A stretch of DNA of 44,185 bases. Source: Bacteroidales bacterium. Lineage in GTDB: Bacteria; Bacteroidota; Bacteroidia; Bacteroidales; F082. Each line of letters opens with the position of its first letter. Within the stretch, counting starts at the first letter, position 1. Positions 17,419-25,591 of this stretch are shown piece by piece. The DNA lies in assembly GCA_900769945.1 (NCBI GenBank), contig CAAGIO010000030.1:1-44185 (forward strand). The letters run 5' to 3'. The translations under genes were made by a program, and so were the position numbers. The notes beneath the pieces were generated by a model. That model was not told the DNA's origin, did no database searches, and saw only the letters and a list, made by a program, of their open reading frames with translations.

Positions 17419-18546
17419 TTATTGAAAAAGTCCGGCGGCTATGCCGTCTGCGAAAAGCATTCCCTCGTCGGAGAGTGCGTAATTGCTACCATTAATAATA
17501 AGGCGGCTGTCGTTAATAAAAGGCTCAATATGTTTTAGGAAATGGCGTCTGCTTTTCTCGCCGAACCTGTTGCTGATATTATCGGTGTTGCAGCCTTTTT
17601 GAGTGCGGAGCGATGTCATGACATATTCGTTATACTTGTCGGTGGGGGAGAGGTGCTCTATCTCGAAAAACGATTCTTTCTTGTTGAGGAGCAATGAGTT
17701 ATAAGCCTTGGTGTTAGCGATGTTCCATTGTCTTGAGCTGCCGTTGTAGGAGTGTGCCGATGGTCCAAGGCCTAAGTATTTCTCACCTTCCCAATACGAG
17801 CTGTTGTGTCGTGAGTGATGTCCGTGGCGTGCGAAGTTCGACACCTCATAATGTTCAAAGCCGTTCTTTCTTGCCATCTCTGTAAGGATAAAGTATTGTC
17901 TTACAACGGTATCGTCGTCCACAGGCGCGGCTTTCCCGTCCATGATGCGTTTTGCGAGAGCGGTCTTCTCCTCAATGGTGAGGGCGTAAGCCGAGAGATG
18001 GTTGGCGCAAGAGGCGAAGGCGGTCTCAAGGTTTGTTATCCATTTCTCATCGGTGAGGGTGGGGATGCCGTATATAAGGTCTAACGTCACCTCCTTAAAA
18101 CCTATCTCATTGATATTCTTCAAGATGCTGATGGCGTGCCGAGAGTCGTGCCTCCTGCTGAGATACATCAGGTCGTCGTCGAAGAAGCTCTGTATCCCTA
18201 TGCTTACGCGGTTGATGCCAATGGCGCGGTATTCGTCGAGCGACTGCATGCTGACGGTGTCGGGATTGGCCTCAATGGTGAACTCCGGCTCAGGAATGAT
18301 GTTAAAGTGCTTGTGTAATGACGAGATAATCTCCTGTATCTCAATGGCTTTGAACAGAGAGGGCGTGCCTCCGCCTAAATAAATGGTGCTGACCGGCTCG
18401 CCTTCGAGATAGTCCTTCCTCATCTCTATCTCATTTCTTATTGCACTCAGGAAGTCATGCCGTGTCTGCTCCTCAACGACAGAATAGAAGTTGCAATAAG
18501 CGCATTTGCTTTTGCAAAAAGGGAAGTGAAGGTATATTCCAGCCAT
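17419..18546 (-). CDS. hemW: HemW-like radical SAM protein (heme chaperone)
   Basis: A 375-residue radical SAM protein. FPFCKSKCAYCNFYS has the [4Fe-4S] cysteines at positions 11, 15 and 18, followed by YLGGGTPSL (the SAM-binding GGE-like region), EANPD and RVSIGIQSF, all typical of the HemN/HemW group. The short N-terminus starting MAGIYLHFPFCKSKC is characteristic of HemW, which binds and delivers heme, rather than of coproporphyrinogen dehydrogenase HemN, which is longer and has an extra N-terminal region. Historical annotations call it oxygen-independent coproporphyrinogen III oxidase. Confidence 0.88.
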   Translation of the reverse strand: MAGIYLHFPFCKSKCAYCNFYSVVEEQTRHDFLSAIRNEIEMRKDYLEGEPVSTIYLGGGTPSLFKAIEIQEIISSLHKHFNIIPEPEFTIEANPDTVSMQSLDEYRAIGINRVSIGIQSFFDDDLMYLSRRHDSRHAISILKNINEIGFKEVTLDLIYGIPTLTDEKWITNLETAFASCANHLSAYALTIEEKTALAKRIMDGKAAPVDDDTVVRQYFILTEMARKNGFEHYEVSNFARHGHHSRHNSSYWEGEKYLGLGPSAHSYNGSSRQWNIANTKAYNSLLLNKKESFFEIEHLSPTDKYNEYVMTSLRTQKGCNTDNISNRFGEKSRRHFLKHIEPFINDSRLIINGSNYALSDEGMLFADGIAAGLFQ

Positions 18547-18550
18547 GCCG

Positions 18551-18558
18551 CAAAAATA
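18551..18558 (-). promoter_or_regulatory. -7 element very close to the hemW start
   Basis: On the minus strand TATTTTTG ends 4 bases before the hemW ATG. If used, transcription would start at or next to the start codon, giving a nearly leaderless mRNA. No -33 TTG is evident. Confidence 0.3.
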
Positions 18559-18626
18559 TAAAATTCTTCAATTCTGATAAAAAATAGTTTATTTAAAATT
18601 AATCCCACACGTATTGTAAAATACTG

Positions 18627-18634
18627 TATCTTTG
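18627..18634 (+). promoter_or_regulatory. -7 element of the T9SS cargo/peptidase gene group
   Basis: TATCTTTG, 27 bases before the ATG at 18662, in the common position for this phylum. It also argues against an in-frame TTG start at 18632, which would overlap the promoter. Confidence 0.45.
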
Positions 18635-18661
18635 TCACTTAAAAATAAAAGTAAAATATTG

Positions 18662-19549
18662 ATGAAAATGTTACAGAAACTTAGAAAATCTCTGGCTTTG
18701 GCGATAGCAGTCATTGCCGTTTCATTTGGCGCGCAGGCGCAAGTTGGTTCAGGAAACACATGGTATATAATGGGTAAGTATGTATGGAGTCCTCCATATC
18801 CGCAAGGCTCGTTTGAATATACCGAGTATGTCGGCGATGTCACCACTATCAACGGGCTTGACTATAACGAGATTTACACTCTTACTGATGGGGTGAGCGA
18901 GCTCGCGGGTGCCTATAGGCTTGAAGATGAATACGTATTCTTCTGCAAATGGAACGCAGGCGCAAATGACTATGAAGAAGAAGTGCTGATGTATGACTAT
19001 AGCCTTACAGAGGGCGACTTCTTTAATGACGACAGCGATAATCCTATGCAGGTGACCGAGGTCTCTTATATCACTGATGAGCTCGGCGTGCAGAGAAAGC
19101 AGATTTCATTCATTTATGTGGGTGTTGAGAATGAGACGGAGTTCTGGATTGAGGGTGTCGGCAGCAGCCGTGGCTTCCTTAATGTCGGCAGATGCGAGCC
19201 TACAGCGGAGGGAGCGATGTTCTATCTCCTATGCTTCCACGAGAATGAGAACGAGATTATCTATCTCAATCCCGAATATAACACTTGCGATATTGATGAT
19301 ATTGAAGAGAATAGCGTTGAAAACGGTATGTCGTTGTTCCCTAACCCGGCTAACGAGTCAGTGAAGATTGTTAACGATGACAATGTGTGCGTGAACGGCA
19401 TTGAGTTGACAGATGTCTTCGGCCGCACGGTGATGAGCGTCAGTGGTGGCGACGAGATTAACGTCTCGGAACTCCCTGCCGGAAACTATCTCGTCAGAAT
19501 CATCACAAACGACGCTGTTATCTCTAAGAAGCTGTTTGTAAGAAGATAG
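18662..19549 (+). CDS. secreted protein with T9SS type A sorting domain
   Basis: A 295-residue exported protein. The N-terminus has a signal peptide (SLALAIAVIAVSFGAQA, cleavage probably before Gln-Val-Gly). The C-terminal ~75 residues form a type A T9SS sorting domain: SLFPNPANESVKI, ELTDVFGRTVMSV, LPAGNYLVRI, ending KLFVRR. The middle (about 25-215) is a beta-rich, acidic region with no family I recognise. T9SS proteins cross the outer membrane by the Sov/PorV pathway and are often anchored through A-LPS. It is followed by an HExxH membrane protein after 6 bases, so they are probably co-expressed. Confidence 0.85.
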   Translation: MKMLQKLRKSLALAIAVIAVSFGAQAQVGSGNTWYIMGKYVWSPPYPQGSFEYTEYVGDVTTINGLDYNEIYTLTDGVSELAGAYRLEDEYVFFCKWNAGANDYEEEVLMYDYSLTEGDFFNDDSDNPMQVTEVSYITDELGVQRKQISFIYVGVENETEFWIEGVGSSRGFLNVGRCEPTAEGAMFYLLCFHENENEIIYLNPEYNTCDIDDIEENSVENGMSLFPNPANESVKIVNDDNVCVNGIELTDVFGRTVMSVSGGDEINVSELPAGNYLVRIITNDAVISKKLFVRR

Positions 19550-19555
19550 CCTCGT

Positions 19556-20263
19556 ATGAATAAGGTGTGGAAGGTCGTCACTACTGTCTGGCTGTTCATC
19601 TCGGTGTTGTTCACCGGGTTAGAGCTGTTCAGATGTGGTGCGTATGCAGTAGGAAAGGCTGTCGGAGGATACTACAGCGGGTATATGTGGCTTGGCATAG
19701 GCATGATGGCTTTCTTCCTTGTCTCCTATCTGCTTTTAAGGAAGAACCTTGGGATTTTGCAGACGATGTCGCATGAGGGAGCCCACATGATTGTCAGCGG
19801 TCTTTTCCTTAGGAAAGAGATTTACGAGTTCAAGGCCGTTGACGCAAAAATGATGGGACAGGATAAGGTCCTCGGCAGCGTCACCTCTAATATGAGTAGC
19901 CATAACATGTTCTCGTCACTCGCCCCTTATATGTTCCCTTACATTGTCTTCCTCCTGCTCTTCTTCCGTTTGATGATAAAAGATAACTGCTTGCCTATCA
20001 TAGACTTCGTCATTGGAATAATCCTGATGTTCTATATCTCATGCTGGAGACGCGACACCGGCAGATGGCAAAGCGACATCATCAGATGCGGGATGTTCAG
20101 GTCTTATCTGTTCATCATCGCAGCCCTGATGTTTAACTTCTCTATCATCATCTACTCCTTAAGCCTCGACACTAACGGCACAATAAATATCATTAAGGCT
20201 AATGTGCTGTATTTCACGCAGTCATGGGACGACATCCTCTGGCTGATTTCTCTTTTGAAATGA
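19556..20263 (+). CDS. HExxH integral membrane protein, M50-like putative metalloprotease
   Basis: A 235-residue protein with about six hydrophobic segments: residues 8-25, 45-62, about 68-82, 120-140, 148-165 and 180-205. MSHEGAHMIVSGLFL places His73, Glu74 and His77 in an HExxH zinc motif at the start of a membrane segment, followed by LFLRKEIYEFKA and LAPYMFPYIVFLLLFF, a layout like M50B-type site-2 proteases or membrane zincins. I could not identify the third zinc ligand; an Asp in the later helices (for example VIGIIL preceded by IIDF) is a candidate. It lies between a T9SS cargo gene and a lipoprotein peptidase gene. Function is unknown; the metalloprotease call is inference. Confidence 0.6.
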   Translation: MNKVWKVVTTVWLFISVLFTGLELFRCGAYAVGKAVGGYYSGYMWLGIGMMAFFLVSYLLLRKNLGILQTMSHEGAHMIVSGLFLRKEIYEFKAVDAKMMGQDKVLGSVTSNMSSHNMFSSLAPYMFPYIVFLLLFFRLMIKDNCLPIIDFVIGIILMFYISCWRRDTGRWQSDIIRCGMFRSYLFIIAALMFNFSIIIYSLSLDTNGTINIIKANVLYFTQSWDDILWLISLLK

Positions 20264-20275
20264 TAATAAATAAAA

Positions 20276-21916
20276 ATGAAAAATAAGATGAAACTAAAAA
20301 ATCTGGCTATGGCCATCGCAGTATCTGCTATCTTCGTAAGCTGTGGTGAGAAGACTTCTCCTAATGCTGAACACTATGCTAACCTCGCTAACCAATATGC
20401 GAAGGTGACACTGACATCTAACATCGACCATCTTTCATCAAACGAGAAGGAGATGCTCCGTTATCTTTTTGATGCAGGTCAAATCATGGACGACATCTTC
20501 TGGACCGAGAACCTTGGAAGCAGCAAGGCTGAGTTCCTTGACGGCATCAGCGACGCTAACGCCAGAAAGTATGCTGAGATAAACTATGGCCCTTGGGACC
20601 AGCTCGACAACCTTCGTCCTTTCCTGCCGGGTTTTCAGGAGATGCCTGCCGGCGCGGGGTTCTATCCTGCCGACATGACAAAGGCGGAGTTTGAGGCTTG
20701 GGACAATGCCGATAAGACAAGCCAATACACTCTCATCCGCCGCGATAAGGACGGCAAGCTCCAGACCGTGTGGTTCCACGAGGCTTATGCCGAGCAGATT
20801 GCCCAAGCCGCAATGATGTTGCGTAAGGCCTCCCGCCTCGCCGCCGACCCGGAGTTCGCCAAATATCTTGAGCTTAGAGCCGACGCTCTTCTCTCCGACG
20901 ACTACTATGAGTCGGATATGGCTTGGATGGACGTGCGTAACAATAATATCGACTTCGTCGTAGGTCCTATAGAGAACTATGTCGATGCTCTCTATGGCTA
21001 TAAGGCAGCACATGAGTCTTTCATCTTGATTAAAGACCACGAATGGAGCTCACAACTCGCACGCTATGCCGCTCTTCTCCCTGAACTACAGAAACAACTC
21101 CCTGTTGAGGAGAAATATAAGAAGGAGACTCCCGGCAGCGACGCCGACCTCGCCGTTTATGATGTAGTGTTTTACGGTGGCGACTGCAATATGGGCTCTA
21201 AGACAATAGCTATCAACCTGCCAAACGACGAGAGGGTGCAGCTGCAGAAAGGAACACGCAAGCTACAGCTTAAAAACGCAATGCAGGCCAAGTTCGACAA
21301 GATTGTGGTGCCTATCTCTAACGCCCTAATGACTGAGAAGTCACGCCCTAACATCAAATTCGACGCGTTCTTCGCTAACGTCATGTTCCATGAGGTGGCG
21401 CACGGCCTCGGCATCAAGAACACTCTCGACGGCACCGGCACCGTACGCCATGCCTTGAAAGAACAATATTCCGCCATCGAGGAGGCAAAAGCCGATATCC
21501 TCGGCCTCTTCCTCGTCACAAAACTTGCAGAGATGGGCGAATATACAAACACCACCCTCGAAGAGAACTATACCACCTTCATGGCCGGCATCTTCCGCTC
21601 CGTCCGTTTTGGCGCAGCCTCAGCACACGGTAAAGCTAATATGCTCGAATTTAACTTCCTCGCTAAAGAAGGTGCCTTCACCCGCGACGCTGACGGCCTC
21701 TATTCTATCGACTTCCCGAAGATGAAAGCCGCAGTCGAAAAACTCGGCGGCGCTATCCTTACAGCACAAGGCGATGGCAACTATGACTTGGTCAAAAACT
21801 GGATTGCTTCCGAAGGCGTCATCAGACCGGAACTCCAAGCTGACCTCGATAAGGTTAACAGCCTCGGTATCCCTAAGGATATCTATTACGAAATGGGTAT
21901 GCAATACCTTAATTAA
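20276..21916 (+). CDS. M49-like zinc peptidase lipoprotein
   Basis: A 546-residue lipoprotein: the signal peptide ends in IFVSC|GEK, a lipobox whose Cys would be lipidated. FHEVAHGLG gives an HExxH zinc motif (His372, Glu373, His376), and about 25 residues further EEAKADILG supplies the probable third ligand. These two blocks match the M49 (dipeptidyl-peptidase III) group as seen in Bacteroidales, although classical DPP III has HExxxH. It would cleave short peptides in the periplasm or at the surface. It starts 13 bases after the HExxH membrane gene and is followed by the S46 peptidase, forming a peptide-catabolism cluster. Similar proteins are often just called Zn-dependent hydrolases. Confidence 0.75.
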   Translation: MKNKMKLKNLAMAIAVSAIFVSCGEKTSPNAEHYANLANQYAKVTLTSNIDHLSSNEKEMLRYLFDAGQIMDDIFWTENLGSSKAEFLDGISDANARKYAEINYGPWDQLDNLRPFLPGFQEMPAGAGFYPADMTKAEFEAWDNADKTSQYTLIRRDKDGKLQTVWFHEAYAEQIAQAAMMLRKASRLAADPEFAKYLELRADALLSDDYYESDMAWMDVRNNNIDFVVGPIENYVDALYGYKAAHESFILIKDHEWSSQLARYAALLPELQKQLPVEEKYKKETPGSDADLAVYDVVFYGGDCNMGSKTIAINLPNDERVQLQKGTRKLQLKNAMQAKFDKIVVPISNALMTEKSRPNIKFDAFFANVMFHEVAHGLGIKNTLDGTGTVRHALKEQYSAIEEAKADILGLFLVTKLAEMGEYTNTTLEENYTTFMAGIFRSVRFGAASAHGKANMLEFNFLAKEGAFTRDADGLYSIDFPKMKAAVEKLGGAILTAQGDGNYDLVKNWIASEGVIRPELQADLDKVNSLGIPKDIYYEMGMQYLN

Positions 21917-21947
21917 TATAAAGAACAAATTTAAACAATAATACAAA

Positions 21948-24170
21948 ATGAAAAAATTATCATTATTCTTTGCCGTCATGTTTGCTATGACAGGCATCAT
22001 CAAAGCCGATGAAGGCATGTGGCTCCCAATGTTCGTAGAACGTCTTAACTATGTTGACATGGAGAAGATGGGTCTGCAACTCACACCGGAGGAACTCTAC
22101 AGTATCAATAACAGCAGCCTTAAAGACGCTATCGTCGGACTATCCAATGGCAGCAAACCTCGTGGATTCTTCTGCACCGGCGAAATAGTCTCTACAAACA
22201 GCCTGCTCTTCACTAACCATCACTGCGGCTACAGCTCGATAGCAGCCCTCTCTACCGTTGAACACGACTATCTTAACGAAGGCTTCTGGGCTAAGAACTT
22301 CGATGAGGAACTTCCAGCAGAAGGTGTGTCGGCCTCTTTCCTCGTTAGAATGGAAGATGTGACAGAGGAGATATTCTCAGTCGTTAACGACACAATGGAC
22401 TTCATGGAACGTAACAGTGCCATCAAAAAGAAAATCAAAGAGATAGAAGAATCTGCATCAGAAGACGGAAAGCTTAACCCTGTCATCAAAGGTTTCTTCG
22501 AGGGTAACGAATACTATATGTTCGTTTATAAAACTTATACCGACGTCCGCCTCGTGGGTACCGCCCCTCAGTCGATAGGCAAGTTCGGCGGCGACACCGA
22601 TAACTGGATGTGGCCACGCCATACCTGCGACTTCAGCGTCTTCCGCGTCTATGCTGACGAAAATGGCGAACCTGCCGAATACTCGGCAAACAATAAGCCT
22701 CTCACTCCTAAACACCACCTCCCTATCAGCCTCGACGGCGTGAAAGAAAACGACTTCACTATGATTTGGGGCTTCCCTGGCACAACAGAACGCTATATGA
22801 CGTCTTTCGGCATCAACTACAACGTTGACTATTTCTACCCAATCGTTTATGAAGTGTTCAAAGCCGAAACAGACGTTATGGATAAATATATGATGATTGA
22901 CAAGGCTGTGAATATCAACTATGCCGATACAAAAGCCGGCTTAGCTAACACTTGGAAAAACTTCGAGGGACAGATGAAGATGTTGCGTAAGAACAAAGTC
23001 GCTGAACGTAAGGCTGAACTCGAAAACAACTTCTTAAACTGGGTTGAACAAGACGAGAACCGTAAGGCTGAATACGGCGAAGTGCTTCCTGCTCTTGAAG
23101 AAATGTATAAAGAGCTCTCTAATGAAGCCGGATTACTCTATTTCCCGAATTTCCTCTCCCAACTCAATCCATTGGCTGTCGCTACTGAATTTATGAGCTA
23201 CCTCAGTGTCGCCTCTGATAAAGAAACATCAAAAGAAGAAAAAGCTGAAGCTGCAAACAGCCTGAAAGAATTAGATGTTGACGCTATGTTCGAAGGCCTT
23301 GACCCTCGCGTCGAACATGACATGTTCATTGAAGTGCTGAAAATATATTCAAGACAGTTCGAAACAGAGCAGCTCCCAGAATCATTGCAGAAAATGCTCA
23401 AGAAATATAAAGGTGACTGGAATTTGCTCGGCGAAGCAGTGTGCTCATCAATGTTCTCAAACCCGGAAGAAATAAAGGCGTTCATTGAGAATCCAAATGT
23501 GAAGAAAATAGCGAAAGACCCAGCAATGACTTTGTTATTAGGCTTAGTGGAACAGATTTCAGGTATCATACCTGCTTATCAAATGGCTAATATGATTATT
23601 GCTGAAAATGACCACCTCTTTGTTAAAGGTCTTCGTGAATTCTATGCCGAGACACAGCCTGATAAAGTGCTCTATCCTGACGCAAACTCAACATTAAGAA
23701 TGAGCTATGGCTCAGTGAAAGACTATCAGCCCGCCGACGCTATCTCTTACGACTATGTCTGCACAGCTAACGGTATCCTTGAGAAATATATCCCTGGCGA
23801 TTTCGAGTTCGACTCTCCAAAAAGGCTCATCGACCTTATCGAGGCAAGAGACTTCGGACAGTATGCTGACGAAAACGGCGAACTCATAACATGCTTCCTC
23901 TCAACAAACGACATCACCGGCGGTAACTCCGGCAGCCCTATCATGAACGGCAAAGGCGAACTCATTGGCCTCGCCTTCGATGGCAACTGGGAAGCAATGA
24001 GCGGCGACGTGAACTTTGAACCAAACCTCCAACGTACTATAAATGTCGATATTCGCTATGTGCTGTTTATCATTGATAAACTCTCAGGCGCAACAAATCT
24101 TATCGATGAACTCGATATCCGCAAAAGTATGCCGGAACCTATCCGTACCGAAGAGTGCGTGATGGAATAA
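21948..24170 (+). CDS. S46 family dipeptidyl-peptidase, DPP7-like
   Basis: A 740-residue periplasmic serine exopeptidase that releases dipeptides from oligopeptides. Signal peptide: LSLFFAVMFAMTGIIKA, then DEGMWLPMF, the typical mature S46 start. The catalytic His lies in FTNHHCGY (residues 88-95), the Asp region in DNWMWPRHTCDFSVFRVYAD, and the Ser in TGGNSGSP near residue 655. Eighteen residues after the Ser is Gly in LAFDGNW; at this position DPP7-type enzymes have Gly (hydrophobic P1) and DPP11-type have Arg (acidic P1), so DPP7 specificity is likely. It ends at a strong terminator and is probably the last gene of the 18662-24170 group. Confidence 0.93.
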   Translation: MKKLSLFFAVMFAMTGIIKADEGMWLPMFVERLNYVDMEKMGLQLTPEELYSINNSSLKDAIVGLSNGSKPRGFFCTGEIVSTNSLLFTNHHCGYSSIAALSTVEHDYLNEGFWAKNFDEELPAEGVSASFLVRMEDVTEEIFSVVNDTMDFMERNSAIKKKIKEIEESASEDGKLNPVIKGFFEGNEYYMFVYKTYTDVRLVGTAPQSIGKFGGDTDNWMWPRHTCDFSVFRVYADENGEPAEYSANNKPLTPKHHLPISLDGVKENDFTMIWGFPGTTERYMTSFGINYNVDYFYPIVYEVFKAETDVMDKYMMIDKAVNINYADTKAGLANTWKNFEGQMKMLRKNKVAERKAELENNFLNWVEQDENRKAEYGEVLPALEEMYKELSNEAGLLYFPNFLSQLNPLAVATEFMSYLSVASDKETSKEEKAEAANSLKELDVDAMFEGLDPRVEHDMFIEVLKIYSRQFETEQLPESLQKMLKKYKGDWNLLGEAVCSSMFSNPEEIKAFIENPNVKKIAKDPAMTLLLGLVEQISGIIPAYQMANMIIAENDHLFVKGLREFYAETQPDKVLYPDANSTLRMSYGSVKDYQPADAISYDYVCTANGILEKYIPGDFEFDSPKRLIDLIEARDFGQYADENGELITCFLSTNDITGGNSGSPIMNGKGELIGLAFDGNWEAMSGDVNFEPNLQRTINVDIRYVLFIIDKLSGATNLIDELDIRKSMPEPIRTEECVME

Positions 24171-24191
24171 TAGTACCTGCCATCTTAAAAA

Positions 24192-24227
24192 ATGCAGAAT
24201 TAATTTGTTTAATTCTGCATTTTTTTT
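24192..24227 (+). terminator. strong intrinsic terminator after the S46 peptidase gene
   Basis: ATGCAGAATTAA (24192-24203) and TTAATTCTGCAT (24209-24220) form a perfect 12-bp stem with a 5-base loop, followed by a run of eight Ts. Confidence 0.9.
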
Positions 24228-24236
24228 ATAACTTTG
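24205..24236 (+). promoter_or_regulatory. promoter of the Cys/His-rich lipoprotein, overlapping the terminator
   Basis: TTG at 24205-24207 falls in the terminator loop; 21 bases later is TAACTTTG at 24229-24236. The start codon is 35 bases further. Terminator and promoter therefore share the same bases. Confidence 0.45.
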
Positions 24237-24270
24237 CGCTAAATAATTAAACGTAAAAATAAAATTCAAT

Positions 24271-24816
24271 ATGAGAAAAGAACTTTTTGCTGCTGCAATG
24301 ATCTTAGGTATTATTGTTCTCGCAGCTTGTACAAAGATGAACCCTATCGAGGAAATTATTGAAAATCAAAATTATACGGAGGCGTCTGTCACCGGTGGCG
24401 GTCACGGTGGTTTCTGCCCGTTCGACTCTTTAGGACATCATGATTCCATTATTCATCATTGCGATACTATGATTTGTGACACTACAGGTCATCATCATGG
24501 TGGACACGGACATGGACACGGTGGACACGGCGGCAACTGCGGCTGCTGCTTAGAGGGATGCACCTGCGGTGAAGAATGCACCTGCGGCCCAAACTGCACC
24601 TGCCCTGAATGTGGTGGAGGAAACAATAACGGTGGAAACGGCGGTCACGGACATGGTGGACACGGACATGGTGGCAACTGCGGCTGCTGCTTAGAGGGAT
24701 GCACCTGCGGTGAAGAATGCACCTGCGGCCCGAACTGCACCTGCCCTGAATGTGGCGGCGGAAACAATAACGGTGGAAACGGCGGCAATGGTGGTCACGG
24801 ACACGGTGGATGCTAA
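24271..24816 (+). CDS. Cys/His/Gly-rich repeat lipoprotein, putative metal-binding
   Basis: A 181-residue lipoprotein: AAMILGIIVLAAC is a signal peptide with lipobox (Cys20). After a short linker comes a His-rich stretch (HHHGGHGHGHGGHGG) and then two near-identical 47-residue units. Each unit has ten Cys in CGCCLEGCTCGEECTCGP plus NCTCPEC, with repeated Cys-x-Cys pairs like metallothioneins, followed by a Gly/Asn/His spacer. The last residue is Cys. Such composition suggests binding of several soft metal ions (Zn, Cu, Cd) at the cell surface or periplasm, but I recognise no named family. It has its own promoter and follows a terminator. A CDF metal exporter is encoded about 4 kb away, without proven link. 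Confidence 0.75.
   Translation: MRKELFAAAMILGIIVLAACTKMNPIEEIIENQNYTEASVTGGGHGGFCPFDSLGHHDSIIHHCDTMICDTTGHHHGGHGHGHGGHGGNCGCCLEGCTCGEECTCGPNCTCPECGGGNNNGGNGGHGHGGHGHGGNCGCCLEGCTCGEECTCGPNCTCPECGGGNNNGGNGGNGGHGHGGC
24532..24644 (+). repeat. first copy of the intragenic Cys-rich repeat
   Basis: 113 bases repeated at 24673-24785, offset 141 bases (47 codons). The copies differ at only a few third-codon-type positions, so the duplication is recent or homogenised. Confidence 0.9.
24673..24785 (+). repeat. second copy of the intragenic Cys-rich repeat
   Basis: Near-identical to 24532-24644. The nearly identical direct repeats could change copy number by recombination. Confidence 0.9.
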
Positions 24817-24922
24817 TTGAAAGTATATTAGTTTTCGAACAACATTTTCCCTAAAAACCGATGGCTTTTGAGATATGCTATTGAACTTGAAATTGTTCTG
24901 TTGATGGTATATCAAATCGGAA

Positions 24923-24934
24923 GGACGTGCGTCC
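24923..24934. repeat. short GGACG/CGTCC inverted repeat between genes
   Basis: GGACG and CGTCC arms separated by TG, within the 180-base gap between the Cys-rich lipoprotein and the next small gene. Function unknown. Confidence 0.35.
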
Positions 24935-24996
24935 ATGCCAATAATATTTGAATCTATCGTAGTCAACAATCAACAATACATTAAGAATAGATCATT

Positions 24997-25320
24997 ATGG
25001 ATACTCCAATAATCCTGAAGATACGTTCTTTACGCGAAAGATGGATAGCCTATGGTGAAGGTAGTCAAAGTGAATGTTTCGTTGAAGAAGAAGCGAAAGT
25101 AGGTCCTTTCCCACAAGAGTATTTTCCACTTATAATTATAAAAGATATTCAAAAGGACAAAATTATCATTTCCGAAGGAAGCGATGGAGAGGAAAAAGTG
25201 CTAACACCAAATGGCAAAGTGTGTTTTTCCTACGAAATAGAAGGACGTGAGTGTAGCGATGGTTGCGTGTGCGATGGCACCGAATATTATCTGCAAATCA
25301 TCTGGGAAAAGAAAGATTGA
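24997..25320 (+). CDS. small protein of unknown function
   Basis: A 107-residue soluble protein with no signal peptide or membrane helix. Strand-like segments (YFPLIIIKDIQKDKIIISEG, EYYLQIIWEKK) and a Cys cluster ECSDGCVCDG, with another Cys in CFSYEIEG, are visible. The composition is consistent with a real gene and it is followed by a terminator. I recognise no family. The Cys cluster beside the Cys-rich lipoprotein may hint at metal or redox chemistry, but this is weak. Confidence 0.6.
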   Translation: MDTPIILKIRSLRERWIAYGEGSQSECFVEEEAKVGPFPQEYFPLIIIKDIQKDKIIISEGSDGEEKVLTPNGKVCFSYEIEGRECSDGCVCDGTEYYLQIIWEKKD

Positions 25321-25335
25321 AATTAATTCCAAAAG

Positions 25336-25377
25336 TGAGGGCGTATTTTGATTCAGTTCGATATGCCCTCATTTTTT
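25336..25377 (+). terminator. intrinsic terminator after the small unknown gene
   Basis: TGAGGGC with GTAT (25336-25346) pairs with ATAT and GCCCTCA (25361-25371) with one G-T wobble, followed by six Ts. Confidence 0.8.
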
Positions 25378-25463
25378 ATCTTCCAAAGCTTAATGTTTAT
25401 TTAGGACGAGCACTCCTTTATTTTATTTCATAATTGTCCTTTTTGTCTCATTATCACTTTTGT

Positions 25464-25493
25464 TTGTAGTTTTAATACTTTTTTGTAATTTTG
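25464..25493 (+). promoter_or_regulatory. promoter of the T9SS M1 peptidase gene
   Basis: TTG at 25464-25466, 19 bases, TAATTTTG at 25486-25493: a good -33/-7 match. The leader would be about 95 bases. Confidence 0.5.
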
Positions 25494-25591
25494 CATCCTA
25501 TTTTTATTAAAAATGACTCTGTCGTTATGTGGATTGTCAAGATGGATTTTGCATTTCTAATTAATGACAAATCGAACGAAAAATACTGCGT

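Noticed and set aside
18632..18661. A start codon (TTG) 30 bases upstream of the T9SS cargo gene's ATG
   Set aside because: It overlaps the -7 promoter element, and the extra residues would precede an already complete signal peptide.
24691..24969. A minus-strand frame over the end of the Cys-rich lipoprotein
   Set aside because: Its translation is a composition artefact of the repeat; the plus-strand signal peptide and lipobox decide the strand.
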